Source of the DNA: Musa acuminata AAA Group
Lineage: Eukaryota > Streptophyta > Magnoliopsida > Zingiberales > Musaceae
Assembly (NCBI RefSeq): GCF_036884655.1
Contig: NC_088347.1
Location: 16,133,501-16,197,500 of the forward strand
Length of the DNA stretch: 64,000 nt
Direction: 5' to 3'
Positions within the stretch are counted from its first letter, which is position 1. Each line of letters starts with the position of its first letter. This document shows positions 33,560 through 44,560 of the stretch, one piece after another. Under the pieces are notes generated by a model, which worked only from the letters and a program-made list of their open reading frames with translations, searched no databases and was not told the DNA's origin. Made by a program: the position numbers and the translations under genes.

Positions 33560-34474
33560 TATGTAATTTCAAAGTAAATTAAAGGCATTTTGATTACCTC
33601 AGCGTCAAAAGGTGTAAAGGCGTAGTTTGCTACCTCGCCTTTTTTTATTTTCTCCTCGTCTTTGGAGGAGCTCGATTCATCCCAATTTTTATTCTTCTTC
33701 TTGCGTTCAAAGCAAGTAGTTTCGTTCTTTTTTACTTTTTAATTTTTGTTTCATTCGTAGTTTAAGTTCACCATCACTTGAGCTTATGCTCGTGTGGTCT
33801 TCAAATGTTCTATGTCCCAAATCCTTCCTGTTCTTTGGAAGGTGGTTCTCAAGTTCTTCACGTGCATTGCACGTCATTTCATATGTGATCAATGAACCAA
33901 TTAGTTCTTCAAGTGGAAATTGGTTCAAGTTTTTCGATTCTTGAATAGCAGTTACTTTTGAATCCCAAGTTTTAGAAAGTGAGCGCAAAACTTTGTTAAC
34001 GAGTTCAAAATCCGAAAAGCTTTTACCAAGTGATTTTAAACCATTGACGACATCCGTAAAACAGGTGTACATGTCAACAACGGTTTCGCTTGGTTTCATA
34101 TGAAAAAGCTCGAAATCATGCAGTAAAATATTAACTTTCGAGTCTTTGACTCTACTAGTTCCCTCGTGCGTGATTTCAAGAGTGCGCCAAATATCGAAAG
34201 CTGTTTCGCACAAAGAAACCCGATTGAACTCATTTTTGTCCAAAGCGCAAAATAAGGCATTCATAGCCTTTGCGTTTAAAGAAAAATACTTCTTCTCCAA
34301 ATTCGACCATTCGTTCATCAGTTTAGAGGAAAGTTGAAAACCGTTTTCAACGATATTCCATAAATCCAAATTTAGAGAAATCAAGAAAACTCTCATTCGA
34401 GTTTTCCAATAAGTGTAGTCCAATCCGTCAAAGAACGGTGGACGAAAGACCGAAAAGCCCTCTTGAAGAGCCAT
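33560..34474 (-). CDS. Element E gag (255 codons open, tail frameshifted)
   Basis: From the ATG at 34474 an uninterrupted frame runs to 33707: MALQEGFSVFRPPFFDGLDY, YTYWKTRMRVFLISLNLDLW, MNALFCALDKNEFNRVSLCE, MKPSETVVDMYTCFTDVVNG and FPLEELIGSLITYEMTC. This is the retrotransposon gag core of SIRE-like copia, building the particle. After KKERN a one-base shift moves the expected tail (CFERKKKNKNWDESSSSKDE and GEVANYAFTPFDAEV) into another frame ending near 33560. No zinc knuckle is present because the coding text stops before it. The start is about 40 nt downstream of the PBS. It is the best-preserved gag in the window. Confidence 0.85.
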
Positions 34475-34510
34475 TTCTCTCGGGTGTAAATCCGAAATGA
34501 GAAATACCCC

Positions 34511-34524
34511 GCTCTAATACCAAT
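34511..34524 (-). other. Primer-binding site, element E
   Basis: The minus strand reads ATTGGTATTAGAGC immediately next to the LTR end at 34525. It has one mismatch to the initiator tRNA-Met complement. Confidence 0.8.
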
Positions 34525-36700
34525 TGTTAGGATCGAGAGCACTAAGAGGGGGGGGGGTGAATTAGTGCAGCGGACAACTTTCGGCGATTAAAACCGAAAG
34601 CTGCGTTTGAACGATAAGGACAACTCTGTATGAGAGTTGATATTAAGCAAGGTTACAGTCAATCTATGCAGGCAGTTTGCAGCAATGATGAAAACCAGAA
34701 TATCGGCGCAAACTAAAATCCGACGTTCGTACGAAGAAATAGATTTACGTCTAAGTGTCGATTCGTAAATCACTTGTTTAGATAAAACACAGTTTAAGTA
34801 GAAGTATAAAGACACAGTGTGCTGCTATTGTATAGCTCAAAAAGTAATCTGCAAAAGGCAGATTTACGTCTAAACGCAGATTTATGTCGAAACGCAGATT
34901 TACGTCTGAACTTTGAAACTCGTTTGTAAAATCGCAGAAGGCAGTATGCAGTTGAAATTAAGACGTAAACGTAAACTGAAATCTGATGATTGTACAAGGA
35001 AAGCCGATTTACGTCTAAATGCAGATTTTCGTCTAAAACTTGAAACTCGTTCGTAAAATTGCAGAGGGCAGTAAGCTATTGAGAAGTTTGCAGTGAAGGT
35101 AAAATACTCAAAGGAAATGCAAACCGAGATTTAGAGTGGTTCGGTCAATCTTGACCTACTCCACTTTTGGCTTCCTCCACCGACGAGGTCACCGACGTCA
35201 ACTAGAAGCCTTCCTTCAATAGGCGAAGGCCAACCACCCTCTTACAGATTCACTCCTTTTTATGGGCTTAGGAGACAACCCTTACAGAAGTTTTCTCTCC
35301 TCTCTTTACAATTCAAACTTGAAGAATACAAGGAGGAGAACTAGCAGTTTTGAGCTCTAAGAAACACAGAAAGACAGCAAGATTTCGAGTGTATGTGCTG
35401 TATCTCTTCAGTGCTGAATGGGTGGGGTATTTATAGGCCCCAACCCAGTTCAAATTTGGAGCTCAAAACGATCAAATCCCGGAATTCCGGGATCAGGCGG
35501 TTGCACCTCCTGACTGGGGTGGTTGCACCGCTTGGCAGAGCTCGAAGACTGAGCCTCTGGGCGGTGCCACCTCTGTCAGGGGCGGTTGCACCTCTCTGCC
35601 AGAGCTCAAAGACCGAGCTCAGGCGGTTGCACCGCCTGACTGGAGAGGTTGCACCGCCTGGCAGAGCTCGAAACTTGAGCTCTGGCGGTGCTACCTCATG
35701 ACAGAGGAGGTTGCACCGCCCAGTCTCGCTCGGAGACTGAGCCCTGGGCGGTTGCACCTCTTGGTTGGGGCAGTTGCACCGCCCAGTCTCGCTGGGAGAC
35801 ATAGCCTGGGCGGTGCTACCTCCCTACCTGGGCGGTTGCACCTCCCATAGCAACCTGGGTCCGAATGGGTTGAACCATTCGACCCAATTTGAGTTATTCA
35901 GGGGCCCAATTTCCCCAGGATTAAGCTAATGAGATCACCTCCCATTTCTAACTTAATCAAAGTGCTAACTATGATTATTTCCTAAGACATATTCTGCAGC
36001 TTGCTTCGGTGCGTCACTCGCTTCTTCCGGCGAGTTTCCGGCGAACTTTCGTCGATCATCCGATGAACCCTCGGTGATGCTCTTGTGGACTTCCGGCAAT
36101 CTCCTGGACTACTACGATCCACTTGGTAAGTTCCGATGAGCTCCTTTGGCAAGCTTCTGGACTTCTCGGATTTTTCTCGCAGAACCTCCGACGACTGTCC
36201 GAACTTCCGTCGAGCTCTTGAACTCCCAACGTGATCATTGTCATGACTCCGGCGTAACTCCTGCTGCATGTCTTACTTTCATCGTAGTTAATCCTACACA
36301 CTCAAAACAAAAACTTCGATCGAGACAATTAATCCTAAGCAATTAACCAAGTTGTCCGGCATGTCATTGGTCCCTCGACGCTTCGTCCGATTCTTCGACG
36401 CATCGTCCTTTCCTGCAGCCTATTGCCCAATCGGCCAGTTGACTCCGTAACTCTGATATCCTTGGCACAATACCCGCTCTTCTTGGCCCGATGCCCGAGT
36501 CCACGGCCCGAAGCCTTCTGTCGATACGTCGACCGATCCACCGGCCCGACGTCCAATCTTCTGACATGTTCCTCCGGCACAACATGATGTTCCTGCTTTA
36601 ATTGTCTCATCCTGATCGAAGCACCCTGCGTCACTCAAGATGTAGATTAAATCATAAACATATATCAAGTAGTTTCATCATCAAAATACGAGATTCAACA
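34525..36700 (-). repeat. 5' LTR of element E
   Basis: This is 2,176 bp. The TATA complement is at 35427-35436, the GGCGGTG array at 35493-35850 and the 18-bp repeat block at 34860-34910. The G run has 10 bases against 13 in the 3' LTR. Confidence 0.9.
35427..35436 (-). promoter_or_regulatory. LTR TATA box (element E, 5' LTR)
   Basis: The minus strand reads CTATAAATAC. As the youngest element with a full 5' LTR and an open gag, this is the most plausible functional promoter in the window. Confidence 0.7.
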
Positions 36701-36705
36701 CCGTG

Positions 36706-37480
36706 ATCACTACAAATTGATGAAATCATAAAACCTTTTTCATTTTGAACATGTTTACAAAACTTAGATAATTACCTAAAGCAATCACTTTTATGTGCCA
36801 AGAAAATATGTTTAAGTTTATCTACTATAATCATCCACAATTACAAAGGCGTATTTACTACCTCCTAGGCTTGAAATATCAATTGGTCCAAATAAATCCA
36901 TATGGATCAATTACAATGGTCTATAGGTGCTTATTTGATTTTTTGGTTTGAAACTACCTTTTATTTGTTTTCCTAATTGACATGCATCACACACATTGTT
37001 TTTAACGAATTTAATGTTAGGAATACCTCTTACAAGTTCTTTAGATAAAATTTAAGAGATTAGTTTTATGCTAGCATGACCTAATCTCCTATGCTAAAAC
37101 CAAGCATCGTCATTCAAAACCGAAAAACACATTTTATTACAAAGATCATCAATATCGATAGTGTATACATTATTTTGTTTTAGGGCAATCATAGATATGT
37201 TTTTGTATGGTTTTTCAATAACACAAGCATTGGATTCAAATCTAATGATATATCCTTTATCACACAATTAACTAATGCTCAAAAGATTATGCTTTAAGCC
37301 ATCAACCAATAATACATCTTCAATCAAAAAGTTGGATTTGTTACCTATGGTTCCTTTGCTAATTATTTTACCCTTGTTGTTATCTCCGAAGGTAACATAC
37401 CCTTCATCTATACTAGTGAACTTAGAGAATTGAGATAGATCTCCAGTCATTTGTCTTAAGCATTCATTATCAAGATATCA
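36706..37480 (-). pseudogene. Element C protease and integrase N-terminal part
   Basis: On the minus strand, 37480-37268 reads a degraded protease, MTGDLSQFSKFTSIDEGYVT and ...DVLLVDGLKHNLLSIS, where the expected catalytic DSG reads as DNE. Integrase zinc-region text follows (NNVCDACQLGKQ), then MDLFGPIDISSLGGSKYAFV and VDDYSRYTWTYFLAHKSDCF, up to SDHG where element E was inserted. Several stops interrupt it. The same text exists in G at 53100-53466, and homology there fixes the order. Confidence 0.8.
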
Positions 37481-39115
37481 TCTCTTACTCCTAATTTGTG
37501 ATGGTAAACATTTCTGCAAAACTGGGCGATTTTTAGGTACCAATTTGACTTTGGGTGCCTCAATAATCGATCAACTTAACTTATCGTTTTACATGGAGTT
37601 TTTAAGATTCCTTTAGGAACCCAAATCAATTTGTGTGGACTACATCTCTTAAACGAACATTGATAAGTAATATGTCCAAATTTGTAATAAAAATTACTTT
37701 TTTTTTTTTTGGTTAAACATGCAAAGTTGGGCCTTTAACAAAGATGGTTGGATTTTTGTGAGTGTTACTCATAAAGCCGATTCCATCTCTTCTATGAACA
37801 TCATTCTTACTTGCAAAGAATCATGTTTAAGGATTTTCTATCTTTTTCAAATTTTTCTAAGGTTTCATGTAGTTACAAATTCTCCTTTTTAAGTGTTTCT
37901 AATTCATCATATTTTGTGCAAAGAGCTAAACTATCATCATGCTCAATTTTTAATCTATCAAAATCACTAACAAAAGAAGCATGCTCTTTTTTTAATAATT
38001 TATATTTTTTATAACTAATTTATATTCATCAAATAAATCATGAAAAGCACTTAATAATTCATCAAAAGATAAATTTGCATCTAATAAATTGCTTACCTCA
38101 TTTTCGATAGCCATTAGTACATAGTGAGCAACTTGCTCTGTGTTGGTTAGCTCCTCTTCTTCGGATGCATTTTAGTCGTCCCAAGTTTCTTTAGGAGTCT
38201 TCTTCTTCTTTGGTTATTTCTTCTTTGCTTGGGGACATTTACTTTTGAAATGTCCCGACTTCTTGTATTCATAGTATATAACTTATTCTTTCTTAGGTTG
38301 AATTTTATTTTTAGTGTCATTTTTAAATTTATTTCTTTTTTATGAATTTTTTGAACTTTTTTGTCAAGAGTTCCAAGTCATCATCATAGTCCTCATCACT
38401 TGAATTTTCTTTCAAGTGGTCTTCATGAGTTCTTAGTGCCATATATATCCTGTTCTTTGGAAGGTTGTTCTTAAGCTCTTCATGAGCGTTGCAAGTCATC
38501 TCTTAAGTCATTAGTGATCCGATAAGTTCTTCGAGAGGAAAGTTATTTAAATCCTTGGCCTCTTGAATAACCATTACTTTAAGGTCCCAACTCTTTAGAA
38601 GGGATCTCAAGATTTTATTAACAAGTTCAAAGTTTGAAAAATATTTGCCAAGAGCTTTTAAACTATTGATAACATCTGTAAAACATGTGTACATGTCGAT
38701 AATAGTTTCGCTTGACTTCATCCGAAATAATTCATAAGTATGAACTAAAAGATTTATCTTCGACTCCTTTACTAGTGCCTTCGTAAGTGATTTCGAGTGT
38801 GTACCAAATATGAAAAGTCGTTTCACAAATACAATCGATTGAACTTATTTTTATATAAAGCATAAAATAAGGCATTCATTGCCTTGGAATATACAGTGAA
38901 AGCCTTCTTTTCCAACTCATTCCAATCATTTATTAGAAGAGAAGACTTTTAAAAGTCATTTTCCACAAGGTTCCATAATTCAAAATCCATTGAAATTAGA
39001 AAGATCCTCATTCTAGTCTTCCAATATGTGTAATTCATCCCATTGAAGATGGGTGGACATGTAATTAAATGACCCTCTTAATTATCGGCAAAAGCCATCT
39101 CGCTTGGGTTTTAAA
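37481..39115 (-). pseudogene. Element C gag and zinc-knuckle region
   Basis: The minus-strand gag begins near 39100 with text like CPPIFNGMNYTYWKTRMRIF, then NELEKKAFTV and a frame at 38826-38503 (LVHTYELFRMKSSETIIDMY and FPLEELIGSLMT). It continues through HEELKNNLPKNR-like text and a DYDDDL-type acidic stretch, a zinc-knuckle remnant near 38270 (KKSGHFKSKCPQ) and a long Lys/Asp-rich linker. Stops and shifts are frequent. It is very similar to G gag (51063-52482), so C and G are the same subfamily in opposite orientations. Confidence 0.78.
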
Positions 39116-39133
39116 CCAAATTGAGAGTAACCG

Positions 39134-39148
39134 AGCTCTGATACCTAT
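39134..39148 (-). other. Primer-binding site, element C
   Basis: The minus strand reads ATAGGTATCAGAGCTC next to the LTR end at 39149. Ten of twelve bases of TGGTATCAGAGC are kept in the core. Confidence 0.75.
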
Positions 39149-40365
39149 TGTTAGGATCAAGTCGGCACTAAGAGGGGAGGGTGAATTAGTGCGGCGGAGA
39201 AAAGCGTCAGTTTAAAATCTTAGTATATTAAACAAAAACTGATCTCGAAAGATAGCTTGAAAGTGTGTTCATTCGTAAGGGTAATGAAAGCTAAGAAAGG
39301 AGGAAGTGAAGCAATTGCAAAGTAAGTAAATGACAATAATATAAATGTAAACCAGAATTTATGGTGGTTCGGTCTTTATGACCTACATCCACTTCTGATT
39401 CCTCCTCCATCGAGGTCACTGGCATCCACTAATAGTCTTCCTTCAATAGGCGAAGACCAACCACCTCTTTATAATGCTTTCTCCTTTTCACGGGTTTAGG
39501 AGATAACCCTTACAAGCCTCACACCTCTCTTGAATGATCACAACACTAGAAAAGGAGGAGAAGGACTCTTTACACTTTTACAACACTTTTAACACCCCAA
39601 GATTTCAAGATATTGTTCACACTTTTGTACCCTTTCATGCAAAAAAGGGTGGGGTATTTATAGGCCCCAATGGCTTTAGAATTGGAGCCAAAAAGTATCA
39701 CATCCTCGGATTTTGGAATACTGGCAATACCACCGCCATTATTAGGTGGTACTACCACTTACAGACTGACATTGGGCGATACGACCACCTGACAGAGCTC
39801 AGAGACCGAGCTCTAGCGGTACCACCACTTGACAGCATTAACTACTAGCAGTGCCACCGCCCAATCTAGGTGGTACCACCGCCTATACCACTTGGGAGAT
39901 TGAGTCACCAAGTGGTGCCATGGCCGACCGTGACTTCAAGTGCTGAATGGGCTATTTAACCGGCCCAGTTTAGCACTATTAAGGCCCAGTTGGCCCCTAA
40001 CTGAGTTAGTGGGATTACCTCCCAATCCTAACTCAACTTAAGGTCTAACTATGATAATTTAAGACATTAACTAAGTAATCTTGGTCCAGTATATCAATTG
40101 TTCTTCTTGTGAGCTTTCGACGAACTTCCGACAATCTCTCGGTAATGTTCCAGCGAACTCCTAGCAAGCTCTTGGAATTTACGATGATATTCTTGGCGAG
40201 TTTCGACGAGCTTCTTTGGCAAGCTCCAATACTTCTCGGTCAATTCCGATAGAACTTCCGATGAACGTCCGGACTTCCGACAAACTCTCGAACTCCTAAC
40301 GAAATCTCAATCTTGACTTCAGCCCAACATCTGCCTTATGCCTTACTACTATCGTAGTTAATCCT
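39149..40365 (-). repeat. 5' LTR of element C, outer edge lost
   Basis: The inner end TGTTAGGATC is at 39149, the TATA complement at 39654-39663, the GGCGGTG array at 39719-39910 and the U3 block at 40090-40310. The text stops at GTAGTTAATCCTA, about 50-60 bp before the expected LTR start, where the element F LTR begins. Confidence 0.82.
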
Positions 40366-41947
40366 ATTGGGAAAACTTGGGGGCGACATCACTTGCGCAG
40401 CGAAAAAATAGAAAACAATATCCCCAAATTTTCAAAGATTTGTTCATCGTTGTGCAAAGATTGGTGCACAAAAATCTGCAAAACTTAAAACTGCGTATAG
40501 AGTAGATTGTGTTACCTAGGGAGATCGTATATCCCCGAATCCTTACAGATCTCTAGGAGAGGGTGAAGGAGGTCAAGCACCCTCCTCTCTAACAGTGATC
40601 GACATAGCAGAGCTGCAATGACACTCCTCAAAAACTCTAGGCCAGCTCTGAGGTGGAGAGGGGGAGGAGAATAGGAGAAGCAAGCAAAGGCTTTAGCCTA
40701 TGAACCATTGAATCCCTCCTATTTATACAGATCCCTTAACAATCTTAACCATAACAGATTCTCCTCTATTGGGTATTGGATCTTCATCCAACTACTCAAG
40801 CCTCTTAGATTAGTGGATCTCTATCCAATAATCTCTCATGGGCTTTTATTGGATCTCATCCATGAGATCCAATAATTCAATGGCTTATTGGATATCTTAT
40901 ATTCGAACCTCTACTCATCGTAATGCCTACCATATGTGTGTGACCCTCTAGGCTCAATATCAAGTTGGCCGTGAGTCACAACTATCAGAACTCCTTCTGG
41001 CTCAGTGAATTATTATCTCCATAATAATTCACTCGACTTATCGATTGCAGACGTACTAGGCCACTACGCCTTAGTCCCCAGACGATACATAGAAATCTAA
41101 TCCATTGGACCTGTCTATCCTCAATTACCATGTATCTATAGGCCCTCATCAATCTAATATCCTAGATATCGTATACCAGACATGGTACTGTCAAACCCAT
41201 ACGGTTTCTTCTCGAGCCTTGCTCTAATTAGATTCTCCTAGAGAACTCTTTCTCTCTCAATCCGAATGACACTAGCCAAAGATTTGTCTGAGAAGAACAT
41301 ATGTGATATTCCTCTTATGACATCAAGAGTGGATGATCCTCTTTTGACACTCAATAGCCTTCGTAAGGTTGACTGCCACTCCCGATGACCGGCTGTACTA
41401 GATCTAGGACATCCAAACCTATAAGTCTGGTATCAAAGAATGGAGCACTCATACAGGACATTCTTGGTGTCTTAAAGCTAAGGACCAGATACACCACTAG
41501 GACTACGAAATCGCTATCTGACAATAAGGTATTATCAACCACCTAGTATTCCGTAAGCGAATCAATCAGTGAACTCATTCTCCAATAATAACCTGTACTA
41601 TATCCCTAGTATCCCCACATAAGTAGCTATGAGACCAGTTGCATCCATCATATAGATGGGTATATAGCATACCAATCTGTCTGGTTATCTCGATGTCCCT
41701 CTCAAGTAACCTATGATCGGGATTATTTAGGATCTGTGTTTAAAGGCGAATCGGTCTCATTATCGTGATCTCATCACGATCCGATTCCCATTGCACTGAT
41801 CCAAGGACAACACAATATATACATACATATATGCAATAGTCAATATAAAGTGATAAATGCCAAAATATAATAAGCAAAATGACTGCGTGTCACGTCACAT
41901 ATGTCATTACTCATGTGATTGGCTTGCTGGGGTACCTATGACTAGTA
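40366..41947 (-). repeat. 3' LTR of element F
   Basis: This is about 1,580 bp. On the minus strand it starts near TACTAGTCATAGGTACC (probably a decayed TGTTAGTC) and ends GTTTTCCCAA. Text such as GGATAGAGATCCACTAATC, TTGAGTAGTTGGATG and a TATAAATAGGAGGG block is shared with 62927-63620. Boundaries are good to about 2 bp. Confidence 0.75.
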
Positions 41948-43425
41948 ATCTCCCACTTGACCGAAAGCTTATCACCTATGTGTCTAATCCCCATCAGACC
42001 CTTGTGCTGCTCAAAGATAATTTGAGACAATGGCTTTATCAGTAGATCTACAATATTATCTTCAGATGAAACTTTTTCCACTCCTACATCTCCTCGGGTC
42101 ATGATCTCTCTAATTAGGAGGGAGCTCCTCAGAACACTTTTGATGAGACTTGGGTTCCTTCACTTAAACAATCGCCCCATTGTTGTGGCAATAAAAGGAA
42201 ATCGGCTCCTCACTACTTGGCCCGACTCCTAGATCTGTGATGAACTTCTTTATCTAGACTCCCTCCTTTGCTACCTCTACTGCAGCAATGTACTTTGCCT
42301 CTGTGGTCGAGTCAGCAGTAGTATCTTACTTGGAACTCTTCCAATACACTACTCCTCCATTTAAAGTATACACATACTACGAATTCGACTTTCTATCATC
42401 GACATCAGATTGAAAACTCGAGTCCATGTAGCCTTTAACCCTGAGGTTACTACCTCCATATACTAGTAAAAGATCCTTAGTCCTTCTCAAGTACTTAAGA
42501 TACACTTTATTGCTTTCCAGTGCTCGAAGCCTGGATCCGCTTGAGACCTGCTCGTGACACTTAGAGCATGCGCTATATCAAGCCTAATACATAGCATGGC
42601 ATACATGATAGACCCTATCGCTGAGGCATAAGGTGTCATATCCATGTTCGCCCTTTCTTCAGGAGTCTTTGGGGACATACTCCTAGAAAGCTATATCCCA
42701 TGTCACATCGATATGAGACCTCTCTTGGAATTTTCTATGTCAAACCTTTTGATAATGGTTTCTATGTACCTGGATTGGGACAAGCCAAACATCCTCTTAG
42801 ATCTACCTCTATAGATCTGAATCCCCAATATATTTCCCCTAAGTCCTTCATGGAGAAGTGTCTAGATAACCAAGCCTTTACTATGCATAGCATTCCTACA
42901 TCATTCCCAATGATCAGAATATTATCCATATATAACACTAAAAAGATGATAGCGCTCTCACTTACCTTCCTATACATACAAGGCTCATATTCATTCTTAA
43001 CGATGTCATAAGATCTGATTGCATCGTCAAATCTTATGTTTCAACTTCAGGAAACTTGCTTTAGTCTATAAATGGATCTAAGTAACCTGCATACTTTATC
43101 TGGGCAGTCCTTGGACATGAATCCCTCGGGTTGTATCATATACACCTCCTCCTCGAGGTTCCTATCGAGGAATGCAATTTTCACATCTATCTACTAGATC
43201 TCATAATCATAGTGTGCTGCAATAGCCAATAGAATTCGGATAGATTTTAGTATTATTATGTGTGAGAAGGTTTCGTCATAGTCAACTCATTGCTTTTGAT
43301 GATACCCCTTAGCCACTAGCCTTGCTTTATAGGTTTCTACCTTTCCATCTACTCCGATCTTTTTTTTAAAGATCCACTTGCAACTGATGGGTACAATACA
43401 TTCGGGTGCATCAACTAGGTTCTAA
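41948..43425 (-). pseudogene. Element F reverse transcriptase/RNase H
   Basis: From right to left the minus strand reads the RT start (degraded, near 43400-43250: WIFKKKIGVDGK and KARLVAKGYHQ-like), VSESAIIFLVLYMDNILIIG, WLSRHFSMKDLGE, KTPEERANMDMTPYASAIGS, IMYAMLCIRLDIAHALSV and the tail SSEDNIVDLLIKPLSQIIFE. The catalytic YVDD is changed to YMDN. Multiple frames and stops interrupt it. It resembles plant copia polyproteins annotated as TNT1-94-like. Confidence 0.8.
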
Positions 43426-44560
43426 ACCTTGTTGGAGTATATGAAATCCATCTCAGAATTCATGGCTTCTTGCCACTTCCCGGAGTCTATACTCATAATA
43501 GACTCATCGTAGGTTTGAGGATCAATATCCTCAATATCCTCTTCTCTAATATATCCCACATATCTCTCTAAAGGATGGGATACTCTGCTAGACCTACGTA
43601 AAGTTGGAACTTGTATATTAGGTACTTGAACAGACTTAAGCTGTAGGGTGGTGCTAGGTTCTCCATCCTCGCTCAACTATATCATGCTCTCACTGTCTCC
43701 ACCAAGAATGTGTTCCTTCTCAAGGAACATCACTCTCTTAGCTACAAAGACCTTTTGGTCCTCGAGATGATAGAAATAATACCCACAAGTTTCCTTGAGG
43801 TATCCTACAAACTTGCACCACTCCGTCCTTGATTCCAACTTATCGGGGTTATGTCTTTTAACGTGGGCAGGGCAGCCCCAAATCTTAACAACCTTAAGAT
43901 CGGGCTTCTTTTCTTTCCATATCTCATATGGTGTAGACACTACCGACTTAGTTAGAACTTTGTTCAAAAGGTAAGCTGCGGTCTCTAGGGCATATCCCCA
44001 AAATGAGATGGGTAGGTCAGCGAAACTCATCATGGACCGTACTATGTCTAACAGCGTACGATTTCTCCTTTTAGACGTACCATTGAGCTGAGGTGTATAA
44101 GGAGATGTCCATTAGGATAAAATCCTATGGTCCTTGAGGAACTGGATAAACTCTATATTTAAGTACTCACCTCCTCGATAAGATCGAAGAGTCTTGATAC
44201 TCTTTCCAGTTTGGTTCTCCACTTCATTCTTATATTCTCTGAATTTCTTAAAGGTCTCGAACTTGTACTTCATTAAGTACACATATCCATACCTTGAGAA
44301 ATCATCAATGAAGAAAATGAAGTAGGAGTAACCACCAATGGCATGAGTTGACATGGGTCTACATACATCATTATGTATGAGTTCCAACAGCTCAGTGGCT
44401 CTCTCTCTAGTTCCACTAAATGGAGAGTTGTTCAGTTTTTCACGAAGGTAAGACTCGCAAGTTGCATATGACTCATAGTCGAATGGATCTAGATATCCAT
44501 CCTTTAGCAATTTTGAATCCTTCCCTCATGGATATGACCTAGCCTACAATGCCACAAGTA
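43426..44560 (-). pseudogene. Element F integrase
   Basis: Minus-strand frames 44510-44112 (GTRERATELLELIHNDVCRP, YSYFIFFIDDFSRYGYVYLM and SIKTLRSYRGGEYLNIEF), 44033-43677 (MSFADLPISFWGYALETAAY, TPYEIWKEKKPDLKVVKIWG and VMFLEKEHI) and 43676-43422 (linker to RT) cover the catalytic core and C-terminal domain. Core acids are visible in HNDVCRP, in the SYRGGEYLN segment and in the following PQLNG-type text. A TAG at about 44109 and another near 43677 split it. Confidence 0.82.

Larger units (their letters stand above)
28478..36700 (-). mobile_element. Element E: gag-only SIRE-like copia derivative, perfect TSD
   Basis: This is 8,223 bp with LTRs of 2,178 and 2,176 bp, flanked by CCGTG (28473-28477 and 36701-36705). 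It is inserted in the integrase gene of C: SDHG on one side continues as GKF on the other. It holds a PBS, an open gag frame and about 2.9 kb of AT-rich spacer but no protease, integrase or RT. In 355 aligned LTR bases I count 12 differences, all transitions, so it is the youngest insertion measured here. Confidence 0.92.
12818..40365 (-). mobile_element. Element C: SIRE-like copia, host of three nested insertions
   Basis: On the minus strand the pieces in order are 5' LTR 39149-40365, gag/protease/integrase 36706-39148, integrase end 28005-28477, RT start 19895-20472, RT/RNase H and 3' non-coding 13037-15045, and 3' LTR fragment 12818-13036. Each gap is an element with its own target duplication, and the C sequence is continuous when the inserts are removed; homology to G confirms this. 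About 6.9 kb of C itself remains. Both LTRs are truncated on one side. Confidence 0.9.
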
